Assembly: GCA_048380335.1 (NCBI GenBank)
Contig: DBFCCI010000001.1
Span: 1-64,000, forward strand
Origin: Lachnospira sp900551945
GTDB lineage: Bacteria > Bacillota > Clostridia > Lachnospirales > Lachnospiraceae
Direction: 5' to 3'
Length of the DNA: 64,000 nucleotides
Shown: one piece after another, positions 1 to 9,609 of the stretch
Position numbering within the stretch: the stretch's first letter is position 1
How the letters are laid out: every line of letters starts with the position of its first letter
The notes under the pieces: model-generated
The model's database searches: none
What the model was told of the DNA's origin: nothing
The model's input: the letters and a program-made list of their open reading frames with translations, nothing else
Position numbers and translations under genes: made by a program

Positions 1-7
1 TATCTAT

Positions 8-388
8 TTAAGAAGTCAATCTTACAAAACCTATGACAAGTGTTGTATATCCGTCTTTTGGAAGATAGTGTGGCAACTTACAATCTTTGAAAGCATATTT
101 TCCCTGCTTTGCAAGTTTAAGTAAGCCAAAGAATGACTTGAATGAACCGTCAACTTCTTTAAGAATTTGTTGTGCCATATTTGAATTTAATGTCTTATAA
201 TTAGGACTATTCTTCAAAAGTGAATAGTTTTTCTCATATTTAAGGAACTCACCTTCTGTAAAATAATACTGACGAATATTATATATAGCTTCATTCATAA
301 GATTTTTTGCAACATGACATAATTCCTTTATAGAACAATAATCTTCTTTTGACAAATGCTTTACTTGTTGTTTGACAGTAAGATACAT
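8..388 (-). pseudogene. tnpB: IS200/IS605-type TnpB, N-terminal fragment
   Basis: The 126 residues match the start of TnpB (OrfB) proteins of IS200/IS605 elements, RNA-guided nucleases usually about 370-450 residues long. Visible family traits are the opening MYLTVKQQVKHLSKE, NLMNEAIYNIRQYYF and NMAQQILKEVDGSFKSFF. The reading frame stops shortly after VIGFVR, before any RuvC catalytic motif, so this copy cannot be an active nuclease. The start at 388 has a purine-rich site just upstream (ggaaaggaga region). The rest lies beyond the left edge or is deleted; only seven bases remain, so truncation and frameshift cannot be separated. Confidence 0.8.
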
Positions 389-489
389 AAGATTTCTCCT
401 TTCCTTAAATTTAGAGAAGTTCTCTATGCTATTTATTATACTATAATTTTTACCAAATCACACAATGTTTTAAGTAAAAAATATACAGT

Positions 490-545
490 ATGTGAAAGTG
501 ACGCCATTCATCCCACGGTCTAAAGACCATGGGTTTTCTGGCTAA
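490..545 (-). mobile_element. IS200/IS605-like left-end hairpin
   Basis: A hairpin at 512-533 (CCCACGGTC, AAA-type loop, GACCATGGG) lies about 125 bases upstream of the broken tnpB. Subterminal hairpins of this kind mark IS200/IS605 ends. With tnpB reading leftward, this would be the left end of the element. The insertion boundary cannot be placed exactly because these elements make no target duplication. Confidence 0.55.
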
Positions 546-670
546 AAAAATATAAAATATAATACAAAATATGGCAGACTTAATTTATAAGTCCACCATA
601 ATATTTTTATTTATGCAAACAACAAACAAAATCCTGTGCTTAAACAAATCCTTGTCAACTACTGCAACAA

Positions 671-744
671 CTTGAAAACCACACAAAATATATTTCTCAT
701 AGTATCAAGCAAGGGACTATCACTAATGCGACAGTCCCTTGCTT
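671..744 (-). terminator. Hairpin downstream of htrA, with a degenerate repeat
   Basis: AAGCAAGGGACT (707-718) pairs perfectly with AGTCCCTTGCTT (733-744), just past the htrA stop. The T-tract on the minus strand is weak, so termination is likely but not certain. The adjoining 671-706 matches the degenerate CTATGAGAAA...GTGTGTTTTTC repeat also seen near 17.1, 29.2 and 58.8 kb. Confidence 0.5.
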
Positions 745-769
745 AATATTATTAAATCATATCACCAAC

Positions 770-2326
770 TTATTCATTCTTTTTATCAAGAGTTACTTGT
801 GTTGACTTTAACACATATTGATTACCTTCAAGGTGATAATATTCAATCGTAACTGTTTCGCCAGCCTTATAATACTGCATTGTAGACTGTAATCCTGCAA
901 ATGATGTTATTGACTGGTCATCAAAACTTACAATAATATCATAAGCACCAAGACCTGCTTTTTCTGCTGCTGAGCCAGATACTACCTGACGAATAAGAAT
1001 ACCTTGTGGATAACCATACTGTGAAGCCATAGAACTTGTGATATCCATTGCTGAAATACCAAGATATGAAGCTTCTGATGTATTAACCTTTGTTCTTGTT
1101 TCTCTGTTCATAAGTGAATCAATAAGTTCTCTTACATTAGATACTGGAATTGAATATGCCATACCTTCAACACCATCTTCTGATGTCTTAGCAAAGTTAA
1201 TACCTATAACCTTACCAGAAGCATCAAGTAATGCACCACCACTATTACCAGAATTAATGGCTGCATCTGTCATAAATAATCCTGAGAATGTAATGTTATT
1301 AACTGTGATTGACTTATCAAGAGCACTGATAATACCTGTTGTTACTGACTGACCTTCACCAAGTGCATTACCAATAGCTACAACCTGCTGACCAACTTTT
1401 ATATCATCAGAATCACCAAGCTCTGCAATCGCAATCTTACTTAAAGTATCTTCACTTATATCTGAAAGATTAACTGCTACAACTGCAATATCCTTATCAG
1501 ACTTAGAACCCTTTACTGTTGCACTTACTGACTGATTATCAGCAAATACACACTGTAAATCATTAACATCTTCTATAACATGATTATTTGTAAGAATAAG
1601 AAGTTCTGTATCATTCTTACCAACAATAATACCAGTACCACTTGTTGCAGCTTCTCTTGACTGTGTTCCACCAAATATTCCATAATAAGAATTTGATGTT
1701 ACTGTAGTCGTTCCGTTAAGTGCTACCATAGCTGGAAGTGCTGCTTCTGCAACTGATGATACGTCCATAGATACTCCAGCTATATCAACAGAATTATCTG
1801 AAACTACTGCTGATGATGGAACTGCTGTAGATACTGTTGATATTTCATAATTGCTCTTACTGCTGCCTATGCCTAACACATTAACTCCTGCATAAAATGT
1901 TCCAAGCATTACTGCACCAGCTACAACTCCACATAAAAGAGAAGCACCAACACGTTTTACGTTTTTATTTTTAAAGAATTTCTTAAATCCTTCACCCGAA
2001 TTGCCTTTCTTTTTCTTTGGCGGAATATTTCCTGTCATATTACCTTGTGCATTATAACCTTGATTATTATAACCATATCCGTTATTAGCATTATTATTAT
2101 TCATATTATTATAATAATTAGCATTGCCATTTTGTGCATTATCATACGAATTGTTATAGTTTTGCTGTGTATATCCTGTATTACTGCTCTGCTGTGATGT
2201 CTGATTATAAGGGATATTATTACCAGAATATCGGTATTGTGAACCACCATCTTGTTCATTATTTTGTGTCATATTATTAGCTGAATTATATTCATTACCA
2301 TTCAGATTATTTTCATCATTATACAT
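770..2326 (-). CDS. htrA: HtrA/DegP-type membrane-anchored serine protease
   Basis: Predicted surface protease for protein quality control. Residues 1-105 are a low-complexity Asn/Tyr/Gln/Gly-rich cytoplasmic segment, followed by a Lys-rich stop and one membrane helix (about 126-153). The trypsin-like domain has the full triad: His249 (TNNHV), Asp279 (SDKDIAVV) and Ser362 (NSGNSGGAL). One C-terminal PDZ domain covers about 420-510. The order TM-protease-PDZ matches B. subtilis HtrA/YvtA/YycK. The start is supported by AAGGAGGAG seven bases upstream. It follows pgcA on the same strand but a strong terminator separates them, so it probably has its own promoter. The unusually long Asn-rich head is the only odd feature. 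Confidence 0.93.
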   Translation of the reverse strand: MYNDENNLNGNEYNSANNMTQNNEQDGGSQYRYSGNNIPYNQTSQQSSNTGYTQQNYNNSYDNAQNGNANYYNNMNNNNANNGYGYNNQGYNAQGNMTGNIPPKKKKGNSGEGFKKFFKNKNVKRVGASLLCGVVAGAVMLGTFYAGVNVLGIGSSKSNYEISTVSTAVPSSAVVSDNSVDIAGVSMDVSSVAEAALPAMVALNGTTTVTSNSYYGIFGGTQSREAATSGTGIIVGKNDTELLILTNNHVIEDVNDLQCVFADNQSVSATVKGSKSDKDIAVVAVNLSDISEDTLSKIAIAELGDSDDIKVGQQVVAIGNALGEGQSVTTGIISALDKSITVNNITFSGLFMTDAAINSGNSGGALLDASGKVIGINFAKTSEDGVEGMAYSIPVSNVRELIDSLMNRETRTKVNTSEASYLGISAMDITSSMASQYGYPQGILIRQVVSGSAAEKAGLGAYDIIVSFDDQSITSFAGLQSTMQYYKAGETVTIEYYHLEGNQYVLKSTQVTLDKKNE

Positions 2327-2390
2327 AATTTACTCCTCCTTACAAATACATTATAAACTATAAGAAATATGTTCTATAAATTTCTCAAGT

Positions 2391-2456
2391 TATCGCAAAA
2401 AATAAAATGAACACATTTCGTTTATGCTTAGTAGTATACTTACGAAATGTGTTCAT
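2391..2456 (-). terminator. Intrinsic terminator of pgcA
   Basis: ATGAACACATTTCGT (2407-2421) pairs exactly with ACGAAATGTGTTCAT (2442-2456). On the minus strand the stem is followed by TTTTATTTTTTG. It sits between the pgcA stop and the htrA start. Confidence 0.85.
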
Positions 2457-2498
2457 ATTGTGTTTATATTGTAAAGAAAGTTTGAAACGAATTATATA

Positions 2499-4226
2499 TT
2501 ACTGTCCTATTACTTCCATAACAGCCTTTGTAAGCTTTTCAAGCTTATCTTGTGCATCTTCAAGGTTAGTTCCCTTAATTCCCATATAGAACTTAATCTT
2601 AGGTTCTGTTCCAGATGGTCTTGCACAGCACCATGCGTTATCTGTAAGGTCAAAGTAAAGAACATTAGATACTGGAAGTCCTGTTTCTGACTTAGCACCA
2701 GTCTTAATATCTGTACATTCCTGAGTCTTATAATCTCTAAATTCAATTACATCCCAGTCACCGAACTTCTTAGGTGGGTTATTACGAAGATTATCCATCA
2801 TCTGAGCAATCTGAGCTGCACCTTCAGCACCCTTCATTGTGATTGCTTTCTGACCTTCTTTATAATATCCATACTTTTCAAAGATGTTAATCATCTGGTC
2901 CCAAAGAGTAATTCCCTTAGACTTATAGAAAGCTGCTGCTTCGCAAAGTGCCATAACAGCTACGATAGCATCTTTATCTCTTGCATGTGTTCCAACAAGG
3001 CAACCATAGCTTTCTTCAAAACCAAATTCATATTCATATGTATGATTTTGTTCAAATAACTTAATCTGTTCACCAATAAACTTAAATCCTGTAAGTACTT
3101 CGATAAGCTTAACATTGTATTCATTAGCAATAGCATCTGCCATATTAGTAGAAACTATTGTCTTTACAAATGCACCATTGTCATGTAAAAGTCCTTTTTC
3201 TTTTCTCTGTGAAAGAATATATTCAGCAATAAGCATACCTGACATATTACCTGTAAATGACATATATTCGCCAGTCTTAGTATCCTTAGAATATACACCA
3301 AGTCTATCTGCGTCTGGGTCTGTTGCTAAAATAATATCTGCATCCTTTTCCTTAGCAAGCTTAAGTGCAAGTTCAAATGCCTTAGGGTCTTCTGGATTAG
3401 GATAATCAAGAGTTGTAAAGTCTGGGTCTGGCTTTTCCTGTTCTGGAACAACATATACATGCTTAAAGCCAAGTTCCTTTAAAATTCTTCTTACTGGAAC
3501 ATTACCAGTACCGTGGAATGGTGTGTAAACAATCTTAATATCATCAGCTACCTGCTTAATAATATCTCCGTTAAGGCTCATCTTCTTAAGAGCTGCGATA
3601 TACTTATCGTCCATATCATATCCGATAACATTGTAAAGACCACAAGCTCTTGCTTCATCAATATCCATAGTCTTAACTGTGTTATAATCTGTTACGGCCT
3701 TAACTTCACCAATAATTAATGTATCCTTTGGTGCTGTAATCTGTGCACCGTCTTCCCAATATACCTTATATCCATTGTATTCTGGTGGATTATGGCTGGC
3801 TGTAATAACAATACCAGCTATACACTTAAGTTCTCTTAATGCAAAAGACAACTCTGGTGTTGGTCTAAGTGAAGGGAAAATATATGCCTTAATTCCATTG
3901 GCATTAAGACAAAGAGCTGCTTCATCAGCAAATTCAGGTGACATTCTTCTTGAGTCATAAGCAATAGCTACTCCTCTATCTGCTCCATTTTCCTTAATAA
4001 TAAAGTTTGCAAGACCTTGAGTTGCTTTTCTAACTGTATATATATTCATTCTATTAGTACCATTTCCGATAACCCCTCTTAAGCCACCAGTACCAAATTC
4101 AAGGTCCTTATAAAATCTGTCTTCGATTTCTGCTTCGTTACCAGCAATTGATTTTAATTCAGCTCTTGTTGCCTCATCAAAATATTCATTGTCGCACCAC
4201 TGCTTATATGTATCCATATATCCCAT
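2499..4226 (-). CDS. pgcA: Phosphoglucomutase/phosphomannomutase
   Basis: Interconverts glucose-1-phosphate and glucose-6-phosphate (alpha-D-phosphohexomutase family), feeding UDP-glucose and envelope glycan synthesis. All four family motifs are present: catalytic serine loop TASHNP (142-147, Ser144 phosphorylated), metal loop DPDADR (303-308), sugar loop GFEESYG (402-408) and phosphate-binding RPSGTEPKIK (536-545). Length 575 fits the Firmicutes PgcA form rather than the ~450-residue GlmM. It lies downstream of cdaA-cdaR and an HPr gene, a place where many Firmicutes carry glmM. AGGTAG precedes the start by a normal distance. Confidence 0.93.
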   Translation of the reverse strand: MGYMDTYKQWCDNEYFDEATRAELKSIAGNEAEIEDRFYKDLEFGTGGLRGVIGNGTNRMNIYTVRKATQGLANFIIKENGADRGVAIAYDSRRMSPEFADEAALCLNANGIKAYIFPSLRPTPELSFALRELKCIAGIVITASHNPPEYNGYKVYWEDGAQITAPKDTLIIGEVKAVTDYNTVKTMDIDEARACGLYNVIGYDMDDKYIAALKKMSLNGDIIKQVADDIKIVYTPFHGTGNVPVRRILKELGFKHVYVVPEQEKPDPDFTTLDYPNPEDPKAFELALKLAKEKDADIILATDPDADRLGVYSKDTKTGEYMSFTGNMSGMLIAEYILSQRKEKGLLHDNGAFVKTIVSTNMADAIANEYNVKLIEVLTGFKFIGEQIKLFEQNHTYEYEFGFEESYGCLVGTHARDKDAIVAVMALCEAAAFYKSKGITLWDQMINIFEKYGYYKEGQKAITMKGAEGAAQIAQMMDNLRNNPPKKFGDWDVIEFRDYKTQECTDIKTGAKSETGLPVSNVLYFDLTDNAWCCARPSGTEPKIKFYMGIKGTNLEDAQDKLEKLTKAVMEVIGQ

Positions 4227-4310
4227 CTGCTACTACCTCTTTTCCTCTATTTTTATTATAATCATTACGACTATAACGTATGTTAATTATACTACAAGCT
4301 TTTGATTAAA

Positions 4311-4577
4311 TCAATCTTTTAATGCTTCTGTAAATGCTTCCACTACATCTGCTAAAGCTTCTTCTTCATCTGGACCATCAGCAAATAGTTCTATTTCTTG
4401 ACCACATTTAACACCTGATGCAAGAACTGATATAACACTTTTTGCATTAGCTTCTTTACCATCAGCATACTTAAATATTATTTTTGATTGATACTTAACT
4501 GCTTTATCACACATAGCTCCTGCTGGACGAAGATGTATGCCTAAAGAACTACTCACTATAATTTTTTTACTAACCAT
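4311..4577 (-). CDS. HPr-family phosphocarrier protein
   Basis: 88-residue PTS phosphocarrier. The active-site sequence GIHLRPAG contains His15 and Arg17, the residues that receive phosphate from enzyme I. The regulatory serine region AKSVISVLASG is also present (Ser47, equivalent to Ser46 of HPr), so HPr kinase control is plausible. The helix around VISVLASGVKCG differs from the commonest KSIMGVMSLG version, so it could be a second, specialised HPr paralogue. It lies 19 bases after cdaR and 85 bases before pgcA on the same strand, suggesting co-transcription. GAAAGGA precedes the ATG. Confidence 0.85.
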   Translation of the reverse strand: MVSKKIIVSSSLGIHLRPAGAMCDKAVKYQSKIIFKYADGKEANAKSVISVLASGVKCGQEIELFADGPDEEEALADVVEAFTEALKD

Positions 4578-4596
4578 CGCTAATTCCTTTCTTTAA

Positions 4597-6018
4597 TTAA
4601 TTACTAACTGTTGTTGTAGTTTCTATAGTTTGTTGAACTGCTTGAGTGCTTTCTATCTGAGCAGATGTAGTTATCTGCTCAGTTGTTGTTGCTGTTGTTT
4701 CTTGTTCTTCAATGCTAACAGTTACCATATAACTTCCTGAAACACTTATTCCATCAGGTAAATTAAACTTTATATCTAATTGATGCGTTCCACTCGAAAG
4801 TCCTGTAACATCTATATTAGCACCAAGTTGTGCAGCTGTAAGTGAATTAACTATATTAGAAGCACCTAAAATATTAACACTTAATGGAGTCGTCATAACA
4901 ATCGAAGCTGTTGTACCCTCACTTACTCCATTAATAACGATATCTGATGATATCAGAGTCAATTGTGAAGTAATATTATTTTGACCATCACTTGTAGTAC
5001 TAGGAGTAGTAGTTGTATTATCTGTAGTCGAACTACTAGTAGTACTTTCATTGACAAACTTTTTATCAATTATTACATTTACATTGACATAATTAGCAGA
5101 AGCCACTGTAATTCCGTCTGGCAAATAATCTGATAACCAAATCTTATATTCTTTATCAGCTTTGAGTCCGTCAATATTTAACACCGAAGCTGGAATTTCA
5201 ATTTCATTTATTGAATTAACAGTTTTAACATTGCCATATATTGTTGCAACATTTTCTTCTGCTTCTATATCTCTTAATTCATAACCATCTGCAGGAGTTC
5301 CTGATGTTTGATAAATTATATCAACTGTCTTTGAATACCCCATATTCGCTTGAAATCTTACTTCTTGTTTTGATAACTCTAACTGCGGGTCATCTATTAC
5401 ATTTCCATCGCTATCATATAATACAACAGTAGCCGTATCAGATATGTCAGACGTTGCATCACTTATATCATATACGGCTTTAACCTGTGCTATCTTTTGA
5501 ATTGCTGAAGAAGGACCAGTAACCTTTATTGATGATGGGGATATTGTATCATTAAATACAACATATCCAGAAGCACCTGTTCCTACCATCTCTACTTTTA
5601 CATCAAAGGACTGTGTAACTCTATTTTCAATGTTTAACTGTACTGCTGTCGTTTTAGGAGTAACTTCTACATTTTGTAAAAGCCTTCCATCTTTTTCAAT
5701 ACTTACATCTATATCAACATAATCTGCAAATGCTGATATATTACTTAAATCTGCTGTTGCTACAATATCACTTGCCTTAATATCAGCAATAATACTTTTT
5801 GGTCCACTTACATATACTGAAATCTTACTTCCATCAACTACTTCATAAGTATATCCTTTATCCGTTAGACTCTCAGTATTAATAAGTTGAACTGTAACAT
5901 TACTTATAGTAACGCCTGTGTTTGGGTCATATATATTTACAATAATTCCCCACAACAAAATTGCACCTATTATTGATAATATCTTAAGGCTGAAATTTTT
6001 AAATATCTTTTCCTTCAT
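4597..6018 (-). CDS. cdaR: CdaR (YbbR-domain) regulator of diadenylate cyclase
   Basis: Membrane-anchored extracytoplasmic protein that binds and modulates CdaA in Firmicutes. Residues about 9-28 form the single membrane anchor (LKILSIIGAILLWGIIV). The rest is a series of beta-rich YbbR repeats, recognisable by the recurring 'VSGPKSIIADI/VTGPSSAIQKI' signature near 52-62 and 163-175. The C-terminus is Thr/Ser/Gln-rich. Its start overlaps the end of cdaA by 20 bases, the usual translational coupling for this pair. The function rests on family and gene order. Confidence 0.9.
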   Translation of the reverse strand: MKEKIFKNFSLKILSIIGAILLWGIIVNIYDPNTGVTISNVTVQLINTESLTDKGYTYEVVDGSKISVYVSGPKSIIADIKASDIVATADLSNISAFADYVDIDVSIEKDGRLLQNVEVTPKTTAVQLNIENRVTQSFDVKVEMVGTGASGYVVFNDTISPSSIKVTGPSSAIQKIAQVKAVYDISDATSDISDTATVVLYDSDGNVIDDPQLELSKQEVRFQANMGYSKTVDIIYQTSGTPADGYELRDIEAEENVATIYGNVKTVNSINEIEIPASVLNIDGLKADKEYKIWLSDYLPDGITVASANYVNVNVIIDKKFVNESTTSSSTTDNTTTTPSTTSDGQNNITSQLTLISSDIVINGVSEGTTASIVMTTPLSVNILGASNIVNSLTAAQLGANIDVTGLSSGTHQLDIKFNLPDGISVSGSYMVTVSIEEQETTATTTEQITTSAQIESTQAVQQTIETTTTVSN

Positions 6019-6877
6019 TTTTCAACCTTCCTCTCCATAACTTAAAAGGCTTAACTTCTACTGTCTTTTTTCTTAAAAACTCAAGCTTATTACGCAGCGA
6101 TTCTTTATCTATATTACGAAGAATTTCTCCGCCAACAGCAATTGATACTGCGCCTGTTTCTTCAGATACGATAATTGTAAAACTATCTGTAACTTCACTT
6201 ATACCAACTCCCGCCCTGTGTCTTGTTCCAAGCTCCTTACTAAGATTGATATTATCTGATAAAGGAAGATAACAGGTAGCAGCTACAACTCTATTTTCTC
6301 TTACAATAACTGCTCCATCATGCAATGGCGTATTGTGTTCAAATATATTAATAAGAAGCTGGTTAGTTACTATACCATCAACTTCTATTCCTGTTCTTAT
6401 ATACTCCTCCAACATCATGTCTTGTTCAATAACTATAAGAGCACCTGTTCTTACTGCTGCCATAGCATATACAGCTTCAACTATTTCTTCTGCTGTTTTG
6501 GCACTAAAAAGTTCGCCCTTATCTTTATTATCTCCAAAACTAAACAATCCTAATACTATTCTTTTTCTACCGAGTTGCTCCAATGCTCTTCTAAGCTCTG
6601 GCTGAAAGATTATTACAAGTGCTATAATTCCAACACTTATCGTCTTACCTGCTATCCACAAAATAGTTCTTAAGTTAAGAATATAGGCTATAATTGTAAA
6701 TACCATTACTACAATTATACCCTTAAGCAAAGACCACGCCTTTGTATCCTTAATCCATACAAGAATACTATATAATACAAATGCAATAAATAAAATCTCA
6801 ATAACATCTGTCCATTGTATTCGTGGAACATAGAACTTATTAAGATAATTCTGTATAAAGTTATTGATTGCCGTCAT
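5999..6877 (-). CDS. cdaA: CdaA diadenylate cyclase (c-di-AMP synthase)
   Basis: Makes cyclic di-AMP from two ATP at the membrane. Three N-terminal helices (about 25-45, 51-69, 74-92) precede the DisA_N cyclase domain, which carries both signature motifs: DGA (187-189, within LHDGAVIV) and RHR (219-221, within GTRHRAG). 292 residues is typical of CdaA. It forms an overlapping pair with cdaR. In most Firmicutes c-di-AMP controls potassium and osmolyte transport and is linked to cell wall synthesis; that role here is inference. The motifs needed for catalysis are intact. Confidence 0.95.
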   Translation of the reverse strand: MTAINNFIQNYLNKFYVPRIQWTDVIEILFIAFVLYSILVWIKDTKAWSLLKGIIVVMVFTIIAYILNLRTILWIAGKTISVGIIALVIIFQPELRRALEQLGRKRIVLGLFSFGDNKDKGELFSAKTAEEIVEAVYAMAAVRTGALIVIEQDMMLEEYIRTGIEVDGIVTNQLLINIFEHNTPLHDGAVIVRENRVVAATCYLPLSDNINLSKELGTRHRAGVGISEVTDSFTIIVSEETGAVSIAVGGEILRNIDKESLRNKLEFLRKKTVEVKPFKLWRGRLKNEGKDI

Positions 6878-6963
6878 CGGTCTTCACTTCCCTTCAAAAT
6901 ATACTTTATGCTTTAAACAAATATTTGCAAATTTTTTGATATTGGATACTTGATATTGTCAAA

Positions 6964-7977
6964 TTAATCTTCATCGTCAAAAGTATTTATATTGATATTT
7001 TTGTCATTTGATAGCTTAGCAACATCATTAATATCCATTGTCTTTTTCGTCTTTCTTGCATTAATCTGCTTAACCTTGACATCTTCATTTACAATATTAA
7101 TCTTAGGTACTGCCTTAACATAATAGTAATATTCATCATCTTCATACTGTACAAATTCTGTTCGTTTATAATCAACACTAAAAAACATTATCTGACAAAG
7201 GTATCCTACGCCTGCACCTAATATAATTCCAATAATCATAAGAACCATATTAAGCTTTGTGCTAAATGCAATCTGACCGCCTATTAACACTAGAAGTTGT
7301 ACTGCTGTACCTGCTACAATTGCATATGTCCAAGCATTGTCTATCTTCATTCTTCTGACAAAATATACTACTGCTATTGTTACTACAAATGCAACAATTA
7401 AAAGTATCATTGCTTTGTTATTAATAAGACTTTCTACAATATACGAAATCTTTTGTACACTATCTGTTACAGATTGCTTTGTAATCGCCGCTTCATAAGC
7501 ACTTGCTGTCTGTACAATATAATATATAATAACGCCAAAACTAACCGGAATTACTGACGATATACCAGAACACAAGCCAACTGCTACAGGTATCATATAT
7601 GGCATTTTAATCCAACAAAAAATAGCTGTTATAAGAAGAAGACTTCCCTGCTTTGGTGTAAATCTAAAATACAATAAATACATTATAAGTACTACCGCTA
7701 ATACTATAAGAGAAAACTCTGCTGATATTGAATATAGATATAATAACATAAATACTGATAAAATAAATATTGTAAAACCACTAGGTACAAAAGCACACGC
7801 CACTGATAAAAGAATTGCAATTACAGGATTACTTAACTTTGACATATAACCTATGCTTGCATTCAATACCATAAATGAAATAAATGCTAATATCAACTTA
7901 GCACTAGGTATAATATATACATCATACTTGTTAAAAAATCTCTTAATATTCTCCTTTAACTCCAACAAAAAAATCAT
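6964..7977 (-). CDS. Polytopic membrane protein of unknown function, 337 aa
   Basis: I do not recognise the family. Most of residues 22-275 are hydrophobic, with about eight to ten membrane helices. The last ~65 residues are cytoplasmic-looking and charged, with an acidic-tyrosine run EDDEYYYY and a terminal Asp/Asn-rich tail ending DDED. The start at 7977 has GGAGG six bases upstream. It lies 14 bases after another small membrane protein gene and ahead of cdaA on the same strand, so the two membrane proteins probably form an operon. No catalytic motif is visible. Confidence 0.7.
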   Translation of the reverse strand: MIFLLELKENIKRFFNKYDVYIIPSAKLILAFISFMVLNASIGYMSKLSNPVIAILLSVACAFVPSGFTIFILSVFMLLYLYSISAEFSLIVLAVVLIMYLLYFRFTPKQGSLLLITAIFCWIKMPYMIPVAVGLCSGISSVIPVSFGVIIYYIVQTASAYEAAITKQSVTDSVQKISYIVESLINNKAMILLIVAFVVTIAVVYFVRRMKIDNAWTYAIVAGTAVQLLVLIGGQIAFSTKLNMVLMIIGIILGAGVGYLCQIMFFSVDYKRTEFVQYEDDEYYYYVKAVPKINIVNEDVKVKQINARKTKKTMDINDVAKLSNDKNININTFDDED

Positions 7978-7991
7978 CCAAATCCTCCAAA

Positions 7992-8393
7992 TTAATTCTT
8001 TCTTTTATGGCCATTATAAAATCTTTCAAGCTTATTAAGTCTTGAAAAATATCTTTTAAGCCCTTTTCTTGAATTATCGTATTGTCTGCCATATACAATT
8101 AATGCAATTACAGAAAACAAAATAAGCATTACAATGTAACATATAATAATCCCAGTTACTATTGCACTATAATCTAGATTATTAATGTCTGTTATAATTT
8201 TATCAATATTGTATAATACGCCCATAACAAGCATAATAATAAATGCTATCGTTGTTGTTATCAAAGTTCTTAATACTCCAAATGCAATATAATCACTTTT
8301 AAAATATTTAGCAGTCTTTATCATCTTCCTGCCTTCATTTTTCTCATATATTGCCATTTTCGTCATCATTTTTACTTTGTTTTCATTTAACAA
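7992..8393 (-). CDS. Small membrane protein of unknown function, 133 aa (TTG start)
   Basis: Unrecognised. Two or three hydrophobic segments are visible (about 39-60 and 78-101) and the C-terminus is strongly basic (RKGLKRYFSRLNKLERFYNGHKRKN). The start is unusual: the first codon is TTG at 8393, chosen because GAGGTG lies eight bases upstream and no in-frame ATG comes until residue 9. Starting at Met9 would keep the same membrane topology. It is directly upstream of the 337-residue membrane protein and probably co-transcribed. Confidence 0.6.
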   Translation of the reverse strand: MLNENKVKMMTKMAIYEKNEGRKMIKTAKYFKSDYIAFGVLRTLITTTIAFIIMLVMGVLYNIDKIITDINNLDYSAIVTGIIICYIVMLILFSVIALIVYGRQYDNSRKGLKRYFSRLNKLERFYNGHKRKN

Positions 8394-8460
8394 ATATATT
8401 CACCTCATTCTTAAAGCCATTAATAAACTTCTCGTAACTTTTATTTTATCATACTTTAAC

Positions 8461-9588
8461 TTAATTGTATATTACAATTTGAGAATGTCCACCATTTAAT
8501 GCTGTTACAATTCTAACTCTTCTTCCGTCAACTGTAAATGTTCTATCAGAACTTGATGAAACATAATTATTCCACACTTGTGTACCACCTGTTGGAAGAA
8601 GTGTTGATAATGTACTTTGTATCATAGAGTCAAATGTTGCACTTCTTTGTTTTATGTATACAATAGTAACACTAGGTTGTGTTATTATTTCTCCGTAGTA
8701 TGTACCATTTTCTTCGCATACATACACATTAGACATTCTTTGTGAAAAACCTAACCCTGGTAAATATCCAGCTATTTCACCACTTGTAACACCACTGTGA
8801 GTTCCACTGTCACTTGAATTGTCATATCCAATTTGGTTGTCATTTGGCACATTTGCCGAATTATTTGATGAATTATCTGTATTTGTATTATTATTTATAT
8901 CACTACTATTGTCTATATTACTATTTTTGTCATTTTGTGATATATCTTCCCCACTATTATTATTACCACTATTAGAATTATTATTACTAGAAGATACATT
9001 TTCACTATTTGTATTGCCTGTCTGAGCATTGCTGTTATTTACATTAGCATTATTAGTTGTATTAGATGATGTGCTATCTGTTGATGAAGTAGCTGTGTAT
9101 GTATCACCTGTATACAATGCAAGCCCTCTATTTGAACCAGCTATGGCATTATCTATACCTTGAATAATTACGGAGTCTGACACTGTTCCAACTGTAGCTG
9201 TAAGTGCAGCCGTTCCTGTTGTTTTTACTGTAACAACACCATCATTATCTACACTTAATATATTTTCATTACTTGATGACCAAACAAGAGCAAGCTCTGT
9301 ATCTGGTGGTGTTACTATTGCTGAAACCTTAAATACAGTACCAATTACTACAGCACTGTCTTGTAGCTGTATCTCAACAGTTGTTGCTGCTTTAACTGGT
9401 TCTGTGTTAATTTCAACGTCATTTTTAAGATTTTTCTGACTTACACTTACTGATGCAACATTACTTTGCTGTTCTTCTTTAGAATTTTTCAATGAAAATA
9501 TTGCTAATCCCGCTATTAATCCAATTACTACAACGGCTGATATTATAACTGGAACTGGCTTTATTTTATATTTTTTATTGCCTGCCAT
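8461..9588 (-). CDS. Membrane-anchored Big_2 (Ig-like) surface protein
   Basis: N-terminal membrane segment (about 11-31) followed by one bacterial Ig-like group 2 domain (about 70-145; signature WSSSNENILSVDNDGVVT and GTAALTAT). A Ser/Asn/Thr-rich spacer follows (about 165-265), of the kind that spans the cell wall. A C-terminal folded region (about 275-375) is unrecognised. There is no sorting signal, so it should be held by its N-terminal helix with the Ig-like part outside. The binding partner is unknown. GGAGG precedes the ATG. It is followed closely by the small membrane proteins. Confidence 0.75.
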   Translation of the reverse strand: MAGNKKYKIKPVPVIISAVVVIGLIAGLAIFSLKNSKEEQQSNVASVSVSQKNLKNDVEINTEPVKAATTVEIQLQDSAVVIGTVFKVSAIVTPPDTELALVWSSSNENILSVDNDGVVTVKTTGTAALTATVGTVSDSVIIQGIDNAIAGSNRGLALYTGDTYTATSSTDSTSSNTTNNANVNNSNAQTGNTNSENVSSSNNNSNSGNNNSGEDISQNDKNSNIDNSSDINNNTNTDNSSNNSANVPNDNQIGYDNSSDSGTHSGVTSGEIAGYLPGLGFSQRMSNVYVCEENGTYYGEIITQPSVTIVYIKQRSATFDSMIQSTLSTLLPTGGTQVWNNYVSSSSDRTFTVDGRRVRIVTALNGGHSQIVIYN

Positions 9589-9609
9589 TACAATCCTCCA
9601 ATTCTTAAT

